Source of the DNA: Terriglobia bacterium | GTDB taxonomy: Bacteria; Acidobacteriota; Terriglobia; Terriglobales; Acidobacteriaceae | Direction of reading: 5' to 3' | Length of the DNA: 64,000 nucleotides | Assembly (NCBI GenBank): GCA_032252755.1 | Contig: JAVUPY010000025.1 | Location: 1-64,000 of the forward strand | Shown here: positions 28,360-36,558 of the stretch, one piece after another | Position numbering within the stretch: position 1 is the stretch's first letter | Layout: each line of letters starts with the position of its first letter | Translations under genes and position numbers: made by a program | The notes under the pieces: model-generated | Told to the model about the DNA's origin: nothing | The model's input: the letters and a program-made list of their open reading frames with translations, nothing else | The model's database searches: none

Positions 28360-29745
28360 ATGAGAACACTCAGGCTCTGTTTGGCAATAGCTTTGCTTGC
28401 TGTTTTGACCGCCTGCGGGGGCAATACCACAACCAGCAACAACTCCGGAGGCGGGAACACCGGCGGCAATGGCGGCGGGACTAATACTCCCCCCGGTAAC
28501 GGTAGCATCACGGAAATCAAGCACATCGTCTGGATGCTCCAGGAGAATCGCTCTTTTGATAATTATTTCGGAAAGCTGAACGACTACCGTCAGGCTCATG
28601 GACTTGGAGCCGATGTCGACGGGATCCCGGCGGACGCGAGCAATCCCAGCTATGACGGAACCACCCAGGTTCAACCGTACCATTTCAACACGGTCTGCGT
28701 CGAAAGCCTGACCCCGGCGTGGAACGCCAGTCGCCGGGACGTAAATCGCTACAACCCGCTCTCAAAGACCGGCCCCATGGACGGCTTCGTCTACTCCGCC
28801 GCTAACTATGCGATCGATCAGAACCAGGCGGGTTACAGCTATTCGGATACTGCCGGGCTTCGTGCCATCGGCTACTACACCAATCGTGAGCTGCCGTATT
28901 ACTACTTTATGGCGACGCAGTTTGCGACATCGGATCGATGGTTCTCGCCAATCCTTTCGCGCACTCCGGCAAACCGGATCGCTAATCTTGCCGGGTCCGC
29001 TCTCGGCGTCGTCAATGATGTGCCGTCGGGGATGACGTTCTCGGAACCCACCATCTTCAGCCTCCTGCAGGATGCGGGGAAGTCCTGGAAGATTTACGAG
29101 ACTTCCGGCAACACGTATCTCGGGTTCTTCAGTCCGTTCTATGGCGAGCACAAGGACCACATTGCATCCATCGACCAGTACTACACGGATGTTGCCAACA
29201 ATAGTCTGCCCGACGTCGCCTTCATCGAAACCGGCGTAGAGACGAATGACACCGGCGGGACCAGTTCGCTTGATGAGCATCCCAACTCGAATATCCAGAA
29301 GGGCGCTGCCTATGTAGCCAAGATCATCAATTCGTTGATGAACAGCTCATCGTGGAGCAGTTCGGCCTTCATACTCACGTATGACGAAGGGGGTGGCAAC
29401 TACGATCACGTTCCACCGCAGTCGGCCGTCAATCCCGATTCGATCCGACCGATGCTCTCCCCCACGGATGATGTCGACGATTATTCGCGGACAGGTTTCC
29501 GGGTCCCTCTGATTGTCGTTTCGCCATTCGCGAAGAAGGGCTACGTCTCGCACACCGTCATGGATTACACGGCGATCCTGAAGTTCATTGAGAAGCGCTT
29601 CAATCTCCCAAACCTGACCGCACGTGATGCGGCGCAACCGGACATGTCGGAGTTCTTCGACTTCACCAACTTGCCCAATCAGAGTGCGCCCACGCCACCG
29701 GCACAGCCGACCGATGCGCCCTGTACTTTCCACAGCCTACCTTGA
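28360..29745 (+). CDS. Phosphoesterase family lipoprotein (phospholipase C/acid phosphatase type)
   Basis: About 461 residues. Lipoprotein signal peptide MRTLRLCLAIALLAVLTACG with lipobox LTAC, then a Gly/Asn linker. The phosphoesterase (PF04185-type) domain begins IKHIVWMLQENRSFDNYFGK, with the metal/nucleophile region Glu-Asn-Arg-Ser-Phe-Asp, continues with SDRWFSPILSRTPANR, DVAFIETG, FILTYDEGGGNYDHVPPQ and RVPLIVVSPFAKKGYVSHT. Predicted secreted phospholipase C or acid phosphatase anchored in the envelope. A GTG two codons upstream is the alternative start. Confidence 0.88.
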   Translation: MRTLRLCLAIALLAVLTACGGNTTTSNNSGGGNTGGNGGGTNTPPGNGSITEIKHIVWMLQENRSFDNYFGKLNDYRQAHGLGADVDGIPADASNPSYDGTTQVQPYHFNTVCVESLTPAWNASRRDVNRYNPLSKTGPMDGFVYSAANYAIDQNQAGYSYSDTAGLRAIGYYTNRELPYYYFMATQFATSDRWFSPILSRTPANRIANLAGSALGVVNDVPSGMTFSEPTIFSLLQDAGKSWKIYETSGNTYLGFFSPFYGEHKDHIASIDQYYTDVANNSLPDVAFIETGVETNDTGGTSSLDEHPNSNIQKGAAYVAKIINSLMNSSSWSSSAFILTYDEGGGNYDHVPPQSAVNPDSIRPMLSPTDDVDDYSRTGFRVPLIVVSPFAKKGYVSHTVMDYTAILKFIEKRFNLPNLTARDAAQPDMSEFFDFTNLPNQSAPTPPAQPTDAPCTFHSLP

Positions 29746-29752
29746 TGAGAGA

Positions 29753-29789
29753 CAAAAAAGCCGCCTCTGACATGGCGTTCAGAGGCGGC
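29753..29789 (-). terminator. Strong terminator, minus-strand oriented
   Basis: Eleven-base-pair stem GCCGCCTCTGA / TCAGAGGCGGC (29760-29770, 29779-29789) with an 8-nt loop; on the minus strand it is followed by six T (complement of A 29754-29759). It ends the receiver/hypothetical pair and may also stop readthrough from the phosphoesterase gene. Confidence 0.82.
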
Positions 29790-29879
29790 GAAAGTCTTGG
29801 GAAAGACTCCCAAGAGGTAGGACTTTTCATTTTTCGTTAACTACGCAAGCTTTCCGATTGTCAGTTCCGCAGGCGCTTC

Positions 29880-30170
29880 TCAACTCGCATTCCGAACTGC
29901 CATCTCCATCCGCGAAACCGTGAAGTAGCTCATAAAATGTGTATCCAGCCGATGCGCATGGAATTCCGCCAGGGCATCCGTCAACCGGACTTCGACTGCA
30001 TTCATTTGAATCGCGCCGGTCTCCAGTCCGTGAGCGTACAGGTTCGTACTCGATAGCAGATACTGCATCAATGCCGCCTTCAATTCTTCATGAAGCTCGT
30101 GGCACGCATGGCAGTGTCCCGGCGTGAACGACAACAATTCCTGGATCGCGGATGACACAACGTTACGCAC
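29880..30170 (-). CDS. Hypothetical helical protein paired with a receiver domain
   Basis: 96 residues, mostly helical, with HCHACHELHEELK (three His and two Cys within 9 residues, a possible metal site) and no membrane segment. Starts 8 bp inside the end of the receiver gene, so the two are translationally coupled. No family recognised. Confidence 0.7.
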   Translation of the reverse strand: MRNVVSSAIQELLSFTPGHCHACHELHEELKAALMQYLLSSTNLYAHGLETGAIQMNAVEVRLTDALAEFHAHRLDTHFMSYFTVSRMEMAVRNAS

Positions 30171-30555
30171 AATCAGACTCCTGTTCTACACGCAGCGGCC
30201 ACTGCGCCAGCATTCGCCGGACGTGAGCGATGAACCCCTCCGGGTTCCATGGACTTTTCGGCACAAGAAGGTCGGCTACCGGCTTTTCCTCGCGACTCTC
30301 GGCCTCGTCGGCGACCGCAATTACCCCGACCTTGGGAAATCGCCGCCGCACAAACGGCAGGAACTCGAACCCGGAGAGCCGAGACAGCGCAGCATCGCTG
30401 ACGATTACCCGGGGCCGTACATGGTAGATCTGCCGCAGTGCATCGATCCCATCGGCCGCCGGATACGACTCCAGCCCGTGGTCCTCGATCAACTTCGCGA
30501 GCTCTTCCCGAAACGTCGGCTGCTCACAAACCACCATCACGCGCTTCCCAGACAT
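30163..30555 (-). CDS. Degenerate response-regulator receiver protein
   Basis: 130 residues, a stand-alone receiver (CheY-like) fold: KRVMVVCEQPTFREELAKLI, phospho-acceptor-position Asp in VIVSDAALSRLSGFE (about residue 55), and the Lys in LLVPKSPWNPEGF. The acidic pair after strand 1 is replaced by Glu-Gln and the usual Thr/Ser after strand 4 by Ala, so normal phosphorylation is doubtful. Probably a phosphorylation-independent or pseudo-receiver. No kinase gene nearby. Confidence 0.8.
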   Translation of the reverse strand: MSGKRVMVVCEQPTFREELAKLIEDHGLESYPAADGIDALRQIYHVRPRVIVSDAALSRLSGFEFLPFVRRRFPKVGVIAVADEAESREEKPVADLLVPKSPWNPEGFIAHVRRMLAQWPLRVEQESDCA

Positions 30556-30630
30556 TGCTCCCCCTGACTCGGACTCGGATGAACGCTGGTTAGTGAAGTG
30601 GAAGGGGAAAGCGTTTCAAAAACAGGAAAT

Positions 30631-30695
30631 GTGGCTGGTGACTTGTGATTGGTGGCTGGTGAAGCCGGACTACCAGCTACCGCTGACCAGTCACT
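30631..30695. repeat. GTGGCTGGTGACT-type dispersed repeat
   Basis: Units GTGGCTGGTGA, GGTGGCTGGTGA and facing ACCAGCTACC / GACCAGTCAC; can fold back. A related block in the opposite orientation is at 47834-47873. It lies upstream of the sigma factor gene. Confidence 0.45.
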
Positions 30696-30764
30696 GTAGT
30701 TCTACTTTGGCCGGAAAGCCTTTCCAGTTATACTTTTACGAACCTCAATCGCGGGAGAGCGCTC

Positions 30765-31334
30765 TTGGAGCTGTACACATTCGACAACGATTATGTGCAG
30801 CGGCTGCGTGAGGGCGATCCTCCCACCCAGCAGCATTTCATTGCTTATTTCTCCGAGCTGCTGGCGATCAAATTGCGTGCGCGATTTTTCCCGCCGCATG
30901 TCATCGACGACATTCGCCAGGAGACTTTCGTCCGCGTCCTGGCCACACTGCAGAAGGACAGTGGACTTCGCCAGTCCGAGCGCCTCGGAGCGTTTGTTAA
31001 CTCCGTCTGCAACAACGTCATCATGGAGCAATACCGCTCCTCGATCCGCGCCTCGGGCTTCGAAGAAGGTTTCGATCCGCCAGACAAGAACATCGACATG
31101 GACCGCTCGCTGGTCTCGGAAGAGGCCAAAAAGCAGGTCAACAGAGTAATGGCTAAGATGCCGGATCGTGACCGCCGGCTCCTGAAAGCCACTTTTCTAG
31201 ACGAGTTGGACAAAGACCAGGTCTGCCGCGAGTTTGGGGTCGATCGCGACTACCTGAGAGTTCTGTTACACCGGGCCAAGTTACAGTTCCGGGCTCTATA
31301 TGAGCAGAACAAACACCGGGCCCGCGCCCGGTAA
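30765..31334 (+). CDS. ECF-type RNA polymerase sigma factor
   Basis: 189 residues. Region 2 (HVIDDIRQETFVRVLATLQK, core and -10 recognition) and region 4 HTH (DRDRRLLKATFLDELDKDQV ... FGVDRDYLRVLLHRAKLQFR) are present; region 3 is missing, as in ECF factors. TTG start with GGGAGAG at 5 nt. It heads a same-strand series with an anti-sigma-like protein, a beta-rich protein and a TPR-CHAT protein, which are its likely targets or partners. Confidence 0.88.
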   Translation: MELYTFDNDYVQRLREGDPPTQQHFIAYFSELLAIKLRARFFPPHVIDDIRQETFVRVLATLQKDSGLRQSERLGAFVNSVCNNVIMEQYRSSIRASGFEEGFDPPDKNIDMDRSLVSEEAKKQVNRVMAKMPDRDRRLLKATFLDELDKDQVCREFGVDRDYLRVLLHRAKLQFRALYEQNKHRARAR

Positions 31335-31477
31335 TCCAGGCCGGATTATGAAGATTCAACGAAACGTTGGGCCGCCTGGTGTCACAACCCAACGTGGAAT
31401 GAGCTGAATTGAAGCGCCCGAGGTGCCCCGTCGCGAGGTAATCGCGGATGCCACAGGGCGGAAGTCATGGAAGACGT

Positions 31478-32152
31478 ATGGATCATATTGAAGCGGTGAA
31501 GACCCACGCGGCTGAGAAGTATTTCCTGGGAGAGCTGGCAGGGACCGAGCGCGACGCCTTCGAGGAGCACTTTTTCGATTGTGAAGAGTGCGCGGCCGAC
31601 GTGAAAGCCACCGCCATCCTCGTCGACAACGTCCGCGAAGCCCTGCGCACGGCTCCGGACCAGAAGAAGTCGCCGGCTCGCGAGACGGCTGGGTTTCTGA
31701 ACTGGTGGCGCCCTGCCTATTCCCTTGCAGCCATTGCACTGTTGCTTGCCACCGTTGGCTACCAGAATTTCGTGCAGATCCCGCAACTGCACAATCAGGC
31801 TCTCACCAAGGCGGAGGCCCTGCCATCGTTCTCTTTGGTTGCGGCCGGATCGCGCGGCGCCGCGGGCGCGCTGGAAGTCACGGTTCCGGCCAACACTCCC
31901 TTTGGACTTTACGTCGATATTCCAAGCGACTCCAGCTTCACCCGATACAGCGCCGACATCCTCAGCCAGTCCGGCGCCCTGAAATTCTCCGTACCGATTT
32001 CCACCGCGCAGACGCAGAACACCGTGCAGTTGCTCATTCCCGGTGCCCTGCTCAACGAGGGCCAGTACGACCTGGTGATCCGGGGCCACAAGGCCGATTC
32101 CAGCGGCGCACAAGAAATCGCTCGACATCCCTTCGTGTTGCGTAGAAAGTAA
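31478..32152 (+). CDS. Zinc-finger anti-sigma-like membrane protein
   Basis: About 224 residues. N-terminal zf-HC2-like motif EEHFFDCEECAADV (His-x3-Cys-x2-Cys, about residues 30-38), typical of ZAS anti-sigma domains that hold an ECF factor. One membrane helix at about 78-95 (RPAYSLAAIALLLATVGYQN), then a C-terminal beta-rich extracytoplasmic domain of about 120 residues (LEVTVPANTPFGLYVDIPSD). Function as the anti-sigma of the preceding gene is inferred from domain and position. Confidence 0.8.
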   Translation: MDHIEAVKTHAAEKYFLGELAGTERDAFEEHFFDCEECAADVKATAILVDNVREALRTAPDQKKSPARETAGFLNWWRPAYSLAAIALLLATVGYQNFVQIPQLHNQALTKAEALPSFSLVAAGSRGAAGALEVTVPANTPFGLYVDIPSDSSFTRYSADILSQSGALKFSVPISTAQTQNTVQLLIPGALLNEGQYDLVIRGHKADSSGAQEIARHPFVLRRK

Positions 32153-32174
32153 GTTCGTTTCGAGAACAGGTTTT

Positions 32175-32211
32175 GGGTGCCCCATCCTAGCCCTCCTTTG
32201 GCCAGGGTGGG
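32175..32211. repeat. GGGTGCCCCATCCTGGCC palindromic repeat, copy 1
   Basis: GGGTGCCCCATCCTAGCC ... GGCCAGGGTGGG, imperfect inverted repeat. Related copies at 48642-48679 and 54968-55001. Sits in the gap before the beta-rich protein gene. Confidence 0.6.
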
Positions 32212-32262
32212 TAGCTCTTCGGGACACATCCATTCTTTCAATTCTGAGGTTCTGGGGGAGAG

Positions 32263-33003
32263 ATGCAATCCATGCAACCTACATTCCTTTATCACGCACA
32301 AGCAAGCATATTGGGTGGGTTCATCACACGGCCCGAGCAGAGAGTGGTTGAAACCGTCGCGGGCGTGTCGTTGCCACTCACTGGTGGTCACCACCGCGCG
32401 CAGGTCAATGGATACTGTTATGATCTGCCGCGCATCACCATCGCCAGTGCTGTCGCGGAAGTTTCCGGCAGTAAGGATGGGAATGGCGTCTATAATACGA
32501 AAATCTCGACCAGCATCAACGGCCTGATCATCCAGGATGAAGTCACCGGTGAGACCATTATTACCGCCGATGGCCTCGAGATGAGCATCACGACACGCCA
32601 CACCGGCGCTGCCTGCGAAGCCACGGTTCAGATCGACAGCAGCTTCAAAAATCTTGTAATCAAGGGCGCGCCGGTAAACATTGTTCTGGACACATGCCTG
32701 AACGATGCGCAAACCTACGCAGAGTTCGATAAGAAGTACGGAAACAGCCCGAACGTCAGGAAATCCGTCCGGCCAGGGAAGATGCGGTGTTCGCTGATCA
32801 AGAAGCTCACACACCCGAACGCAAAACCTGCGACAGATCAGCAGAGCCTCTATGTCCCCGGATTCGGCACTATCTATCTCGGGGAAGTCTACCTGGCGGA
32901 CTCCACCAGACAGGTCAGGATGATGCGCCTCGAACTCGGATCACCCGTGGCAGGAACACTGGACCTCGGCGGCGGCTCGGGAAACGGAACACAATTTCCG
33001 TAA
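32263..33003 (+). CDS. Beta-rich hypothetical protein of the sigma/CHAT cassette
   Basis: 246 residues without signal peptide or membrane helix. Alternating strand pattern with many Thr/Ser/Val (ITIASAVAEVSGS, TSINGLIIQDEVTGETIITA, NLVIKGAPVNIVLD, VPGFGTIYLGEVYLADSTRQ, GTLDLGGGSGN). The order of strands vaguely recalls 'choice-of-anchor P' surface proteins, but this is a weak by-eye resemblance and no sorting signal is seen. Four Cys. It overlaps or abuts the CHAT gene and may be its substrate or toxin-like effector; this is inference. Confidence 0.65.
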   Translation: MQSMQPTFLYHAQASILGGFITRPEQRVVETVAGVSLPLTGGHHRAQVNGYCYDLPRITIASAVAEVSGSKDGNGVYNTKISTSINGLIIQDEVTGETIITADGLEMSITTRHTGAACEATVQIDSSFKNLVIKGAPVNIVLDTCLNDAQTYAEFDKKYGNSPNVRKSVRPGKMRCSLIKKLTHPNAKPATDQQSLYVPGFGTIYLGEVYLADSTRQVRMMRLELGSPVAGTLDLGGGSGNGTQFP

Positions 33004-35510
33004 TAGCACTAGCAATTTCTCTGTTTTTGACCCTGGTGGGCTGTACCCGCCAGGGTTCTTTATTAGAGCGAGATGAGTTCGAGAAAGCTCGCCTCCAGCT
33101 TGAACGCGGGGAATTGGTCCAGGCGCTCGGGGCCGCGCAATCCGGTGCCGCAAAGTATTCGAAGAGCCAACCTGACTGGTCGGAACGCTTCCGTGTTCTG
33201 GAAGCAGAAGTACTTATCTGGCAGGGCAGGTCAAAAGATGTTCTCGCGCTACTGAAAGATCCCGCGCCTGGGTCGGATAACCTCGAAGACGTAATCATTC
33301 GCCGCAAGATATTTCGCGCAATGGCCAACTATCGCCTCCAGAACTTTACTGAGTCGGCGGCAGAGCTGGCCGACGCCGAGCAGTTGGCAAAAGCAAAACG
33401 ACCGGACCTCATGGGAGAGGTTGCGATGGCCCAAGGTTCATTGGCCTCTTTACTGGGAAAATATCAAGACGCGATCAACTTGTATGGCATCGCATTGAAA
33501 TCAGCACGGCAGCAGAAGAGGCGTTTTCAGGAAATAAGTGCCCTTGGGAACCTCGGCTTTGTCGCCCTCCATCAGCAGAAATGGGGGGAGGCTATCGATT
33601 GGTTTTCGTTAGCTCAAGCCGGCGCGAATGAGTTGCACAACGAAATGATTGTGGGTAAGACCTTGGGCAACCTTGGGTGGTGCTATTACAGCCTCGGCGA
33701 TTTTGATCGCGCTTTGGACGACTACACACAGGCTGAAGCTGTCTCCGCAAAGCTCGGTGCCGTTTCCGACCGTTTTCGATGGCTCAATAATATTGGTCTC
33801 ATTTACGCGGAACAGCACGATTATGCGCGCGCATCCGCATACTATCGGCAGTCGCTCGACTTGGCTCGCTCTCTAGGAGATAGGACTGGTGCTAAAGATG
33901 CTCTTAGTAATATCGCGCTTGTGGAGCTGGAAACCGGGGATCTCGATTCTTCCGAAAAGCACAACCAGGAAGCAATTCGACTGCAACACGAAATCGGCAA
34001 CGAATCCGACCACTGGCCCGTTCTGAACTCTGCCCGCATCGCCTTCGGTCGCAAGCAGTATCCCGAGGCGACTAGACTCTTTCGAAAAGTTATCTCCGGT
34101 TCCGGGGGCGATCTCTGGCTTCGATGGGAAGCAGAATCGTATTTAGCCGCACTTTATGCTACTGAGGGCAGGGATTCCGTCGCATACCTCCAGTATAGGA
34201 AGGGGCTGGAGACGATCGACAAAGCGCGTTCCGCGATTACGAGTGACGAACAGCGTCTTTCATTCCTCAACACTGCAACCCAGTTCTACAACGACTACAT
34301 CGATTTCCTCATCAGCCATCATCGCGAGCGCGAGGCGCTGGCCGTCGCCGAGCACAGTCGCGCGCGAACTCTCGCCGATGGCCTCAAAATACCCGTCCAG
34401 CTTCGCGAATCGGCCTTCCACCCCGAGGAGAATGCCCGCCGTCTGAACTCGGTGGTGCTATCGTATTGGCTCAAACCCGAGCGCTCGTACCTGTGGGTGG
34501 TCACGCCTACGCGCGTCCAGCTCTTTCCTCTGCCGCCGCAGAAGGAGATCGACGCCGCCGTCGACGAATACCGCAAAGCCCTGCTCGGCCCCAGCCAGGC
34601 CCGCGACTCCGGCGCCGGCGAAAAGCTCTACCAGATGCTCGTCGCGCCCGCCGAAAAACTAATTACTGGTATGAATCGTCATCCCGAGCGGAGCGGCCGG
34701 CAGGCCGCGGAGTCGAGGGACCTGCATTCCCCTCGCGTCATCGTCATCCCCGACGGAAGCCTCGTAAACCTCAACTTCGAAACCCTGATGGTCCCGACCC
34801 CGCAACCCCACTACTGGATCGAAGACGCGACAATCTCCAGCGCCAGTTCCATCGCCCTGCTCAGCGCCTCGACCCACAATGGCACGATGGCCCATTCGCA
34901 CGATGGCACGATGCTTCTCATCGGAGCCCCCAATTACGCCGGCACCGATTTCCCCGAGCTCTCGCAAGCCAAAGCCGAGGTCCAGAAGGTCGAAAACTAC
35001 TTTCCCGCGAATGAAAGAACGGTGATCGAGGGCAAAGCCGCCGTCCCCTCGGCCTACGACGCGGCAAAACCAGGCGAATTCACATATATCCATTTCGTAG
35101 CCCACGCCACCGCCAGCCGCCTCAGCCCGCTCGACTCGTCCATTATCCTTTCCAAGCAGGGCGACGCCTACAAACTCTACGCCCGCGACATCATGCAGCA
35201 GCCGCTCAAGGCCGAGCTGGTAACCATTTCGGCATGTTACGGGGCGGGGAACCGGTCTTACTCGGGCGAGGGCCTCGTCGGGCTGTCCTGGGCTTTCCTG
35301 CGCGCCGGGGCCCACAACGTGATCGCCGCCCTCTGGGAGGTGAACGATGCGTCAACACCGCAGCTAATGGACAATCTTTACAGGAATATCGGTAATGGCG
35401 AGGATCCCGCCACCGCTCTGCGGCACGCCAAACTCGACATGCTGCACTCCCAGTCCGTCTACCGCCGCCCCTTTTACTGGGGCGCCTTCCAGCTTTACGT
35501 CGGGTCGTGA
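32994..35510 (+). CDS. TPR-CHAT protease, predicted lipoprotein
   Basis: About 838 residues. N-terminus VIALAISLFLTLVGC is a lipoprotein signal with lipobox LVGC. About ten TPR units follow (residues 40-460, e.g. GNLGWCYYSLGDFDRALDDY, NNIGLIYAEQHDYARASAYY), then a linker and a C-terminal CHAT (caspase-like) domain. The His (HFVAHATAS, about 703) and Cys (ISACYGAGN, about 747) dyad is intact. No ATG/GTG/TTG fits the signal peptide; ATT 32994 or TTG 33027 are possible, ATG 32787 would overlap the previous gene by 217 bp. Two dispersed repeats are read through in frame (34679-34733, 34879-34913). Start confidence is low, family call is high. Confidence 0.87.
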   Translation: MSVIALAISLFLTLVGCTRQGSLLERDEFEKARLQLERGELVQALGAAQSGAAKYSKSQPDWSERFRVLEAEVLIWQGRSKDVLALLKDPAPGSDNLEDVIIRRKIFRAMANYRLQNFTESAAELADAEQLAKAKRPDLMGEVAMAQGSLASLLGKYQDAINLYGIALKSARQQKRRFQEISALGNLGFVALHQQKWGEAIDWFSLAQAGANELHNEMIVGKTLGNLGWCYYSLGDFDRALDDYTQAEAVSAKLGAVSDRFRWLNNIGLIYAEQHDYARASAYYRQSLDLARSLGDRTGAKDALSNIALVELETGDLDSSEKHNQEAIRLQHEIGNESDHWPVLNSARIAFGRKQYPEATRLFRKVISGSGGDLWLRWEAESYLAALYATEGRDSVAYLQYRKGLETIDKARSAITSDEQRLSFLNTATQFYNDYIDFLISHHREREALAVAEHSRARTLADGLKIPVQLRESAFHPEENARRLNSVVLSYWLKPERSYLWVVTPTRVQLFPLPPQKEIDAAVDEYRKALLGPSQARDSGAGEKLYQMLVAPAEKLITGMNRHPERSGRQAAESRDLHSPRVIVIPDGSLVNLNFETLMVPTPQPHYWIEDATISSASSIALLSASTHNGTMAHSHDGTMLLIGAPNYAGTDFPELSQAKAEVQKVENYFPANERTVIEGKAAVPSAYDAAKPGEFTYIHFVAHATASRLSPLDSSIILSKQGDAYKLYARDIMQQPLKAELVTISACYGAGNRSYSGEGLVGLSWAFLRAGAHNVIAALWEVNDASTPQLMDNLYRNIGNGEDPATALRHAKLDMLHSQSVYRRPFYWGAFQLYVGS
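34679..34733. repeat. GTCATCCCGAGCGGAGC repeat inside the CHAT ORF
   Basis: TCATCCCGAGCGGAGCGGCC ... GCCGCGGAGTCGAGGGACCT, a dispersed palindromic element, here translated as HPERSGRQAAESRDL between two CHAT-domain strands. Shorter relatives at 45711-45738 and 59255-59287. Confidence 0.65.
34879..34913. repeat. GATGGCACGATGGC repeat inside the CHAT ORF
   Basis: ATGGCACGATGGCCCATTCG followed by CACGATGGCACGATG, translated as NGTMAHSHDGTM. Related to copies at 9500 and 40891. Confidence 0.5.
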
Positions 35511-35550
35511 ACGGAGTGTGGAAAAACACAACAGAAATATTCACAAATAT

Positions 35551-35580
35551 TTGAAACGTATCCACAGCTTTTCGCACTAT
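35551..35580 (+). promoter_or_regulatory. Possible promoter of the structured RNA
   Basis: TTGAAA (35551-35556), 18-bp spacer, CACTAT (35575-35580), within an A/T-rich segment. It would start transcription at about 35586, the first base of the RNA closing stem. The -10 match is weak (3 of 6). Confidence 0.35.
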
Positions 35581-35585
35581 CATGT

Positions 35586-35772
35586 GTGAGTCGGTGCTGG
35601 CGTAGTAAGGGAGTGGGCAACCGCACCCGTTACGCTATGCCAGGCAAATGGGATCGACGACGCTACTTTCGGGGGAGGGTGGCGTCGGCGGTCCCTTTTC
35701 GCGAGCACTGCCTCACTTCCAATACACGAAGCAAGCGGGCACGAAGTTGGGAAGCTTCGTGCCTTTGTTTTT
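35586..35772 (+). ncRNA. Candidate structured non-coding RNA (three-way junction plus terminator)
   Basis: No gene fits here. Three nested helices can be drawn. P1: 35586-35598 with 35704-35716 (12 of 13 pairs). P2: arms GGCGTAG / CTATGCC (35599-35605, 35635-35641), continuing inward with TAA/TTA, GGG/CCC and GTGG/CCGC to a GCAA tetraloop. P3: 35650-35666 with 35679-35695 (16 of 17 pairs counting G-U). A rho-independent terminator follows. About 185 nt in total. Length recalls 6S RNA, but the fold is a three-way junction. It follows the CHAT gene on the same strand. Identity unknown. Confidence 0.65.
35738..35772 (+). terminator. Rho-independent terminator
   Basis: GGCACGAAG / CTTCGTGCC stem (35738-35746, 35755-35763), 8-nt loop, then TTTGTTTTT. 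Ends the candidate RNA and any readthrough from the CHAT gene. Confidence 0.88.
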
Positions 35773-35801
35773 ACGCTGCGTCCTTCCGCTGTGATCACGA
35801 G

Positions 35802-36344
35802 CTAAGCGAGATATCTGCTTCTCAGTGACAAAACCCCCCCATACGTACCGACCCCTTGCCGCGGCAGGTCCCGCGGATGGCGTCTCGGGAGCCACTTGCC
35901 ATTGCGGTGAATCTTCGCGGGTAGTTCGATCAGCTTCACCGAATGCGCAACGCCTTTTTCATCTGTAATCGTTGAATTGAACAGCGCCGGCGGCCCTACG
36001 ATTCCTTTTTTTAAACTTCCGACGGCAACCATCACGTCCACCGTTCGTCCGTCTTCGGTGTCGAAATTTGCCTCTACACAGATCGGAATCTCGGAACCGC
36101 GATCCGCGGGGTTGCCGGTCTGCTCACCGCAATCGTTAACTTCCCATGCGATCTTCGCGCCGTCGCTCTCGCTCTCGAGAAAGAACTTGAGGCTGACTCT
36201 CGGCAGGCTCTTGTCGAACGTCGAGACTAGGACGTTCTGCCCCTTTTCAAGAGCGGCTCTCTCCTGCTGCGACTCGGGCGTGCTCTGGGCAGCAAGAACC
36301 GCTGGTACCAGCACGAGAACTGCGAGTTTCAACGTTCTCATCAT
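35802..36344 (-). CDS. Secreted hypothetical protein
   Basis: About 180 residues. Signal peptide MMRTLKLAVLVLVPAVLAAQ. Mature part is a probable beta-domain (LPRVSLKFFLESESDGAKIA, two Cys in NDCGEQ and IPICVEANF that may pair). The last 25 residues (RRHPRDLPRQGVGTYGGVLS) are of different composition, encoded by GC-palindromic sequence, and may be a repeat-derived tail. GTG 36353 is an alternative start; ATG 36344 has TGGTGGGG upstream. No family recognised. Confidence 0.65.
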   Translation of the reverse strand: MMRTLKLAVLVLVPAVLAAQSTPESQQERAALEKGQNVLVSTFDKSLPRVSLKFFLESESDGAKIAWEVNDCGEQTGNPADRGSEIPICVEANFDTEDGRTVDVMVAVGSLKKGIVGPPALFNSTITDEKGVAHSVKLIELPAKIHRNGKWLPRRHPRDLPRQGVGTYGGVLSLRSRYLA

Positions 36345-36558
36345 CGCGATCACCCCACCAGTTTAGTCCCGCTCCGGTCATCTTGCGAAAACCTGTAAGT
36401 ATCTGAGTGCCAATAGGTTGCATCCTTTGGCGGATGCCTTCCCCGGCCAACAGCGGCGTCCGCAATCTCATCCAAACACAAGACGCAAGAAAATAACTTT
36501 TCCAGCGCTGCCGGACTGGCCACGGCACGATGCTGATTTAACCCGTGTGGGAGGATAC

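Noticed and set aside
32787-32993. N-terminal extension of the CHAT protein from ATG 32787
   Set aside because: It overlaps the preceding gene by more than 200 bp, is Arg/Pro-rich shadow sequence, and would bury the lipoprotein signal peptide.
35586-35716. 5S rRNA as an explanation for the three-helix RNA
   Set aside because: Closing stem and three-way junction fit in outline, but the conserved 5S loop sequences (such as the CCGAACUCnGAAG region) are absent and the arms are too long.
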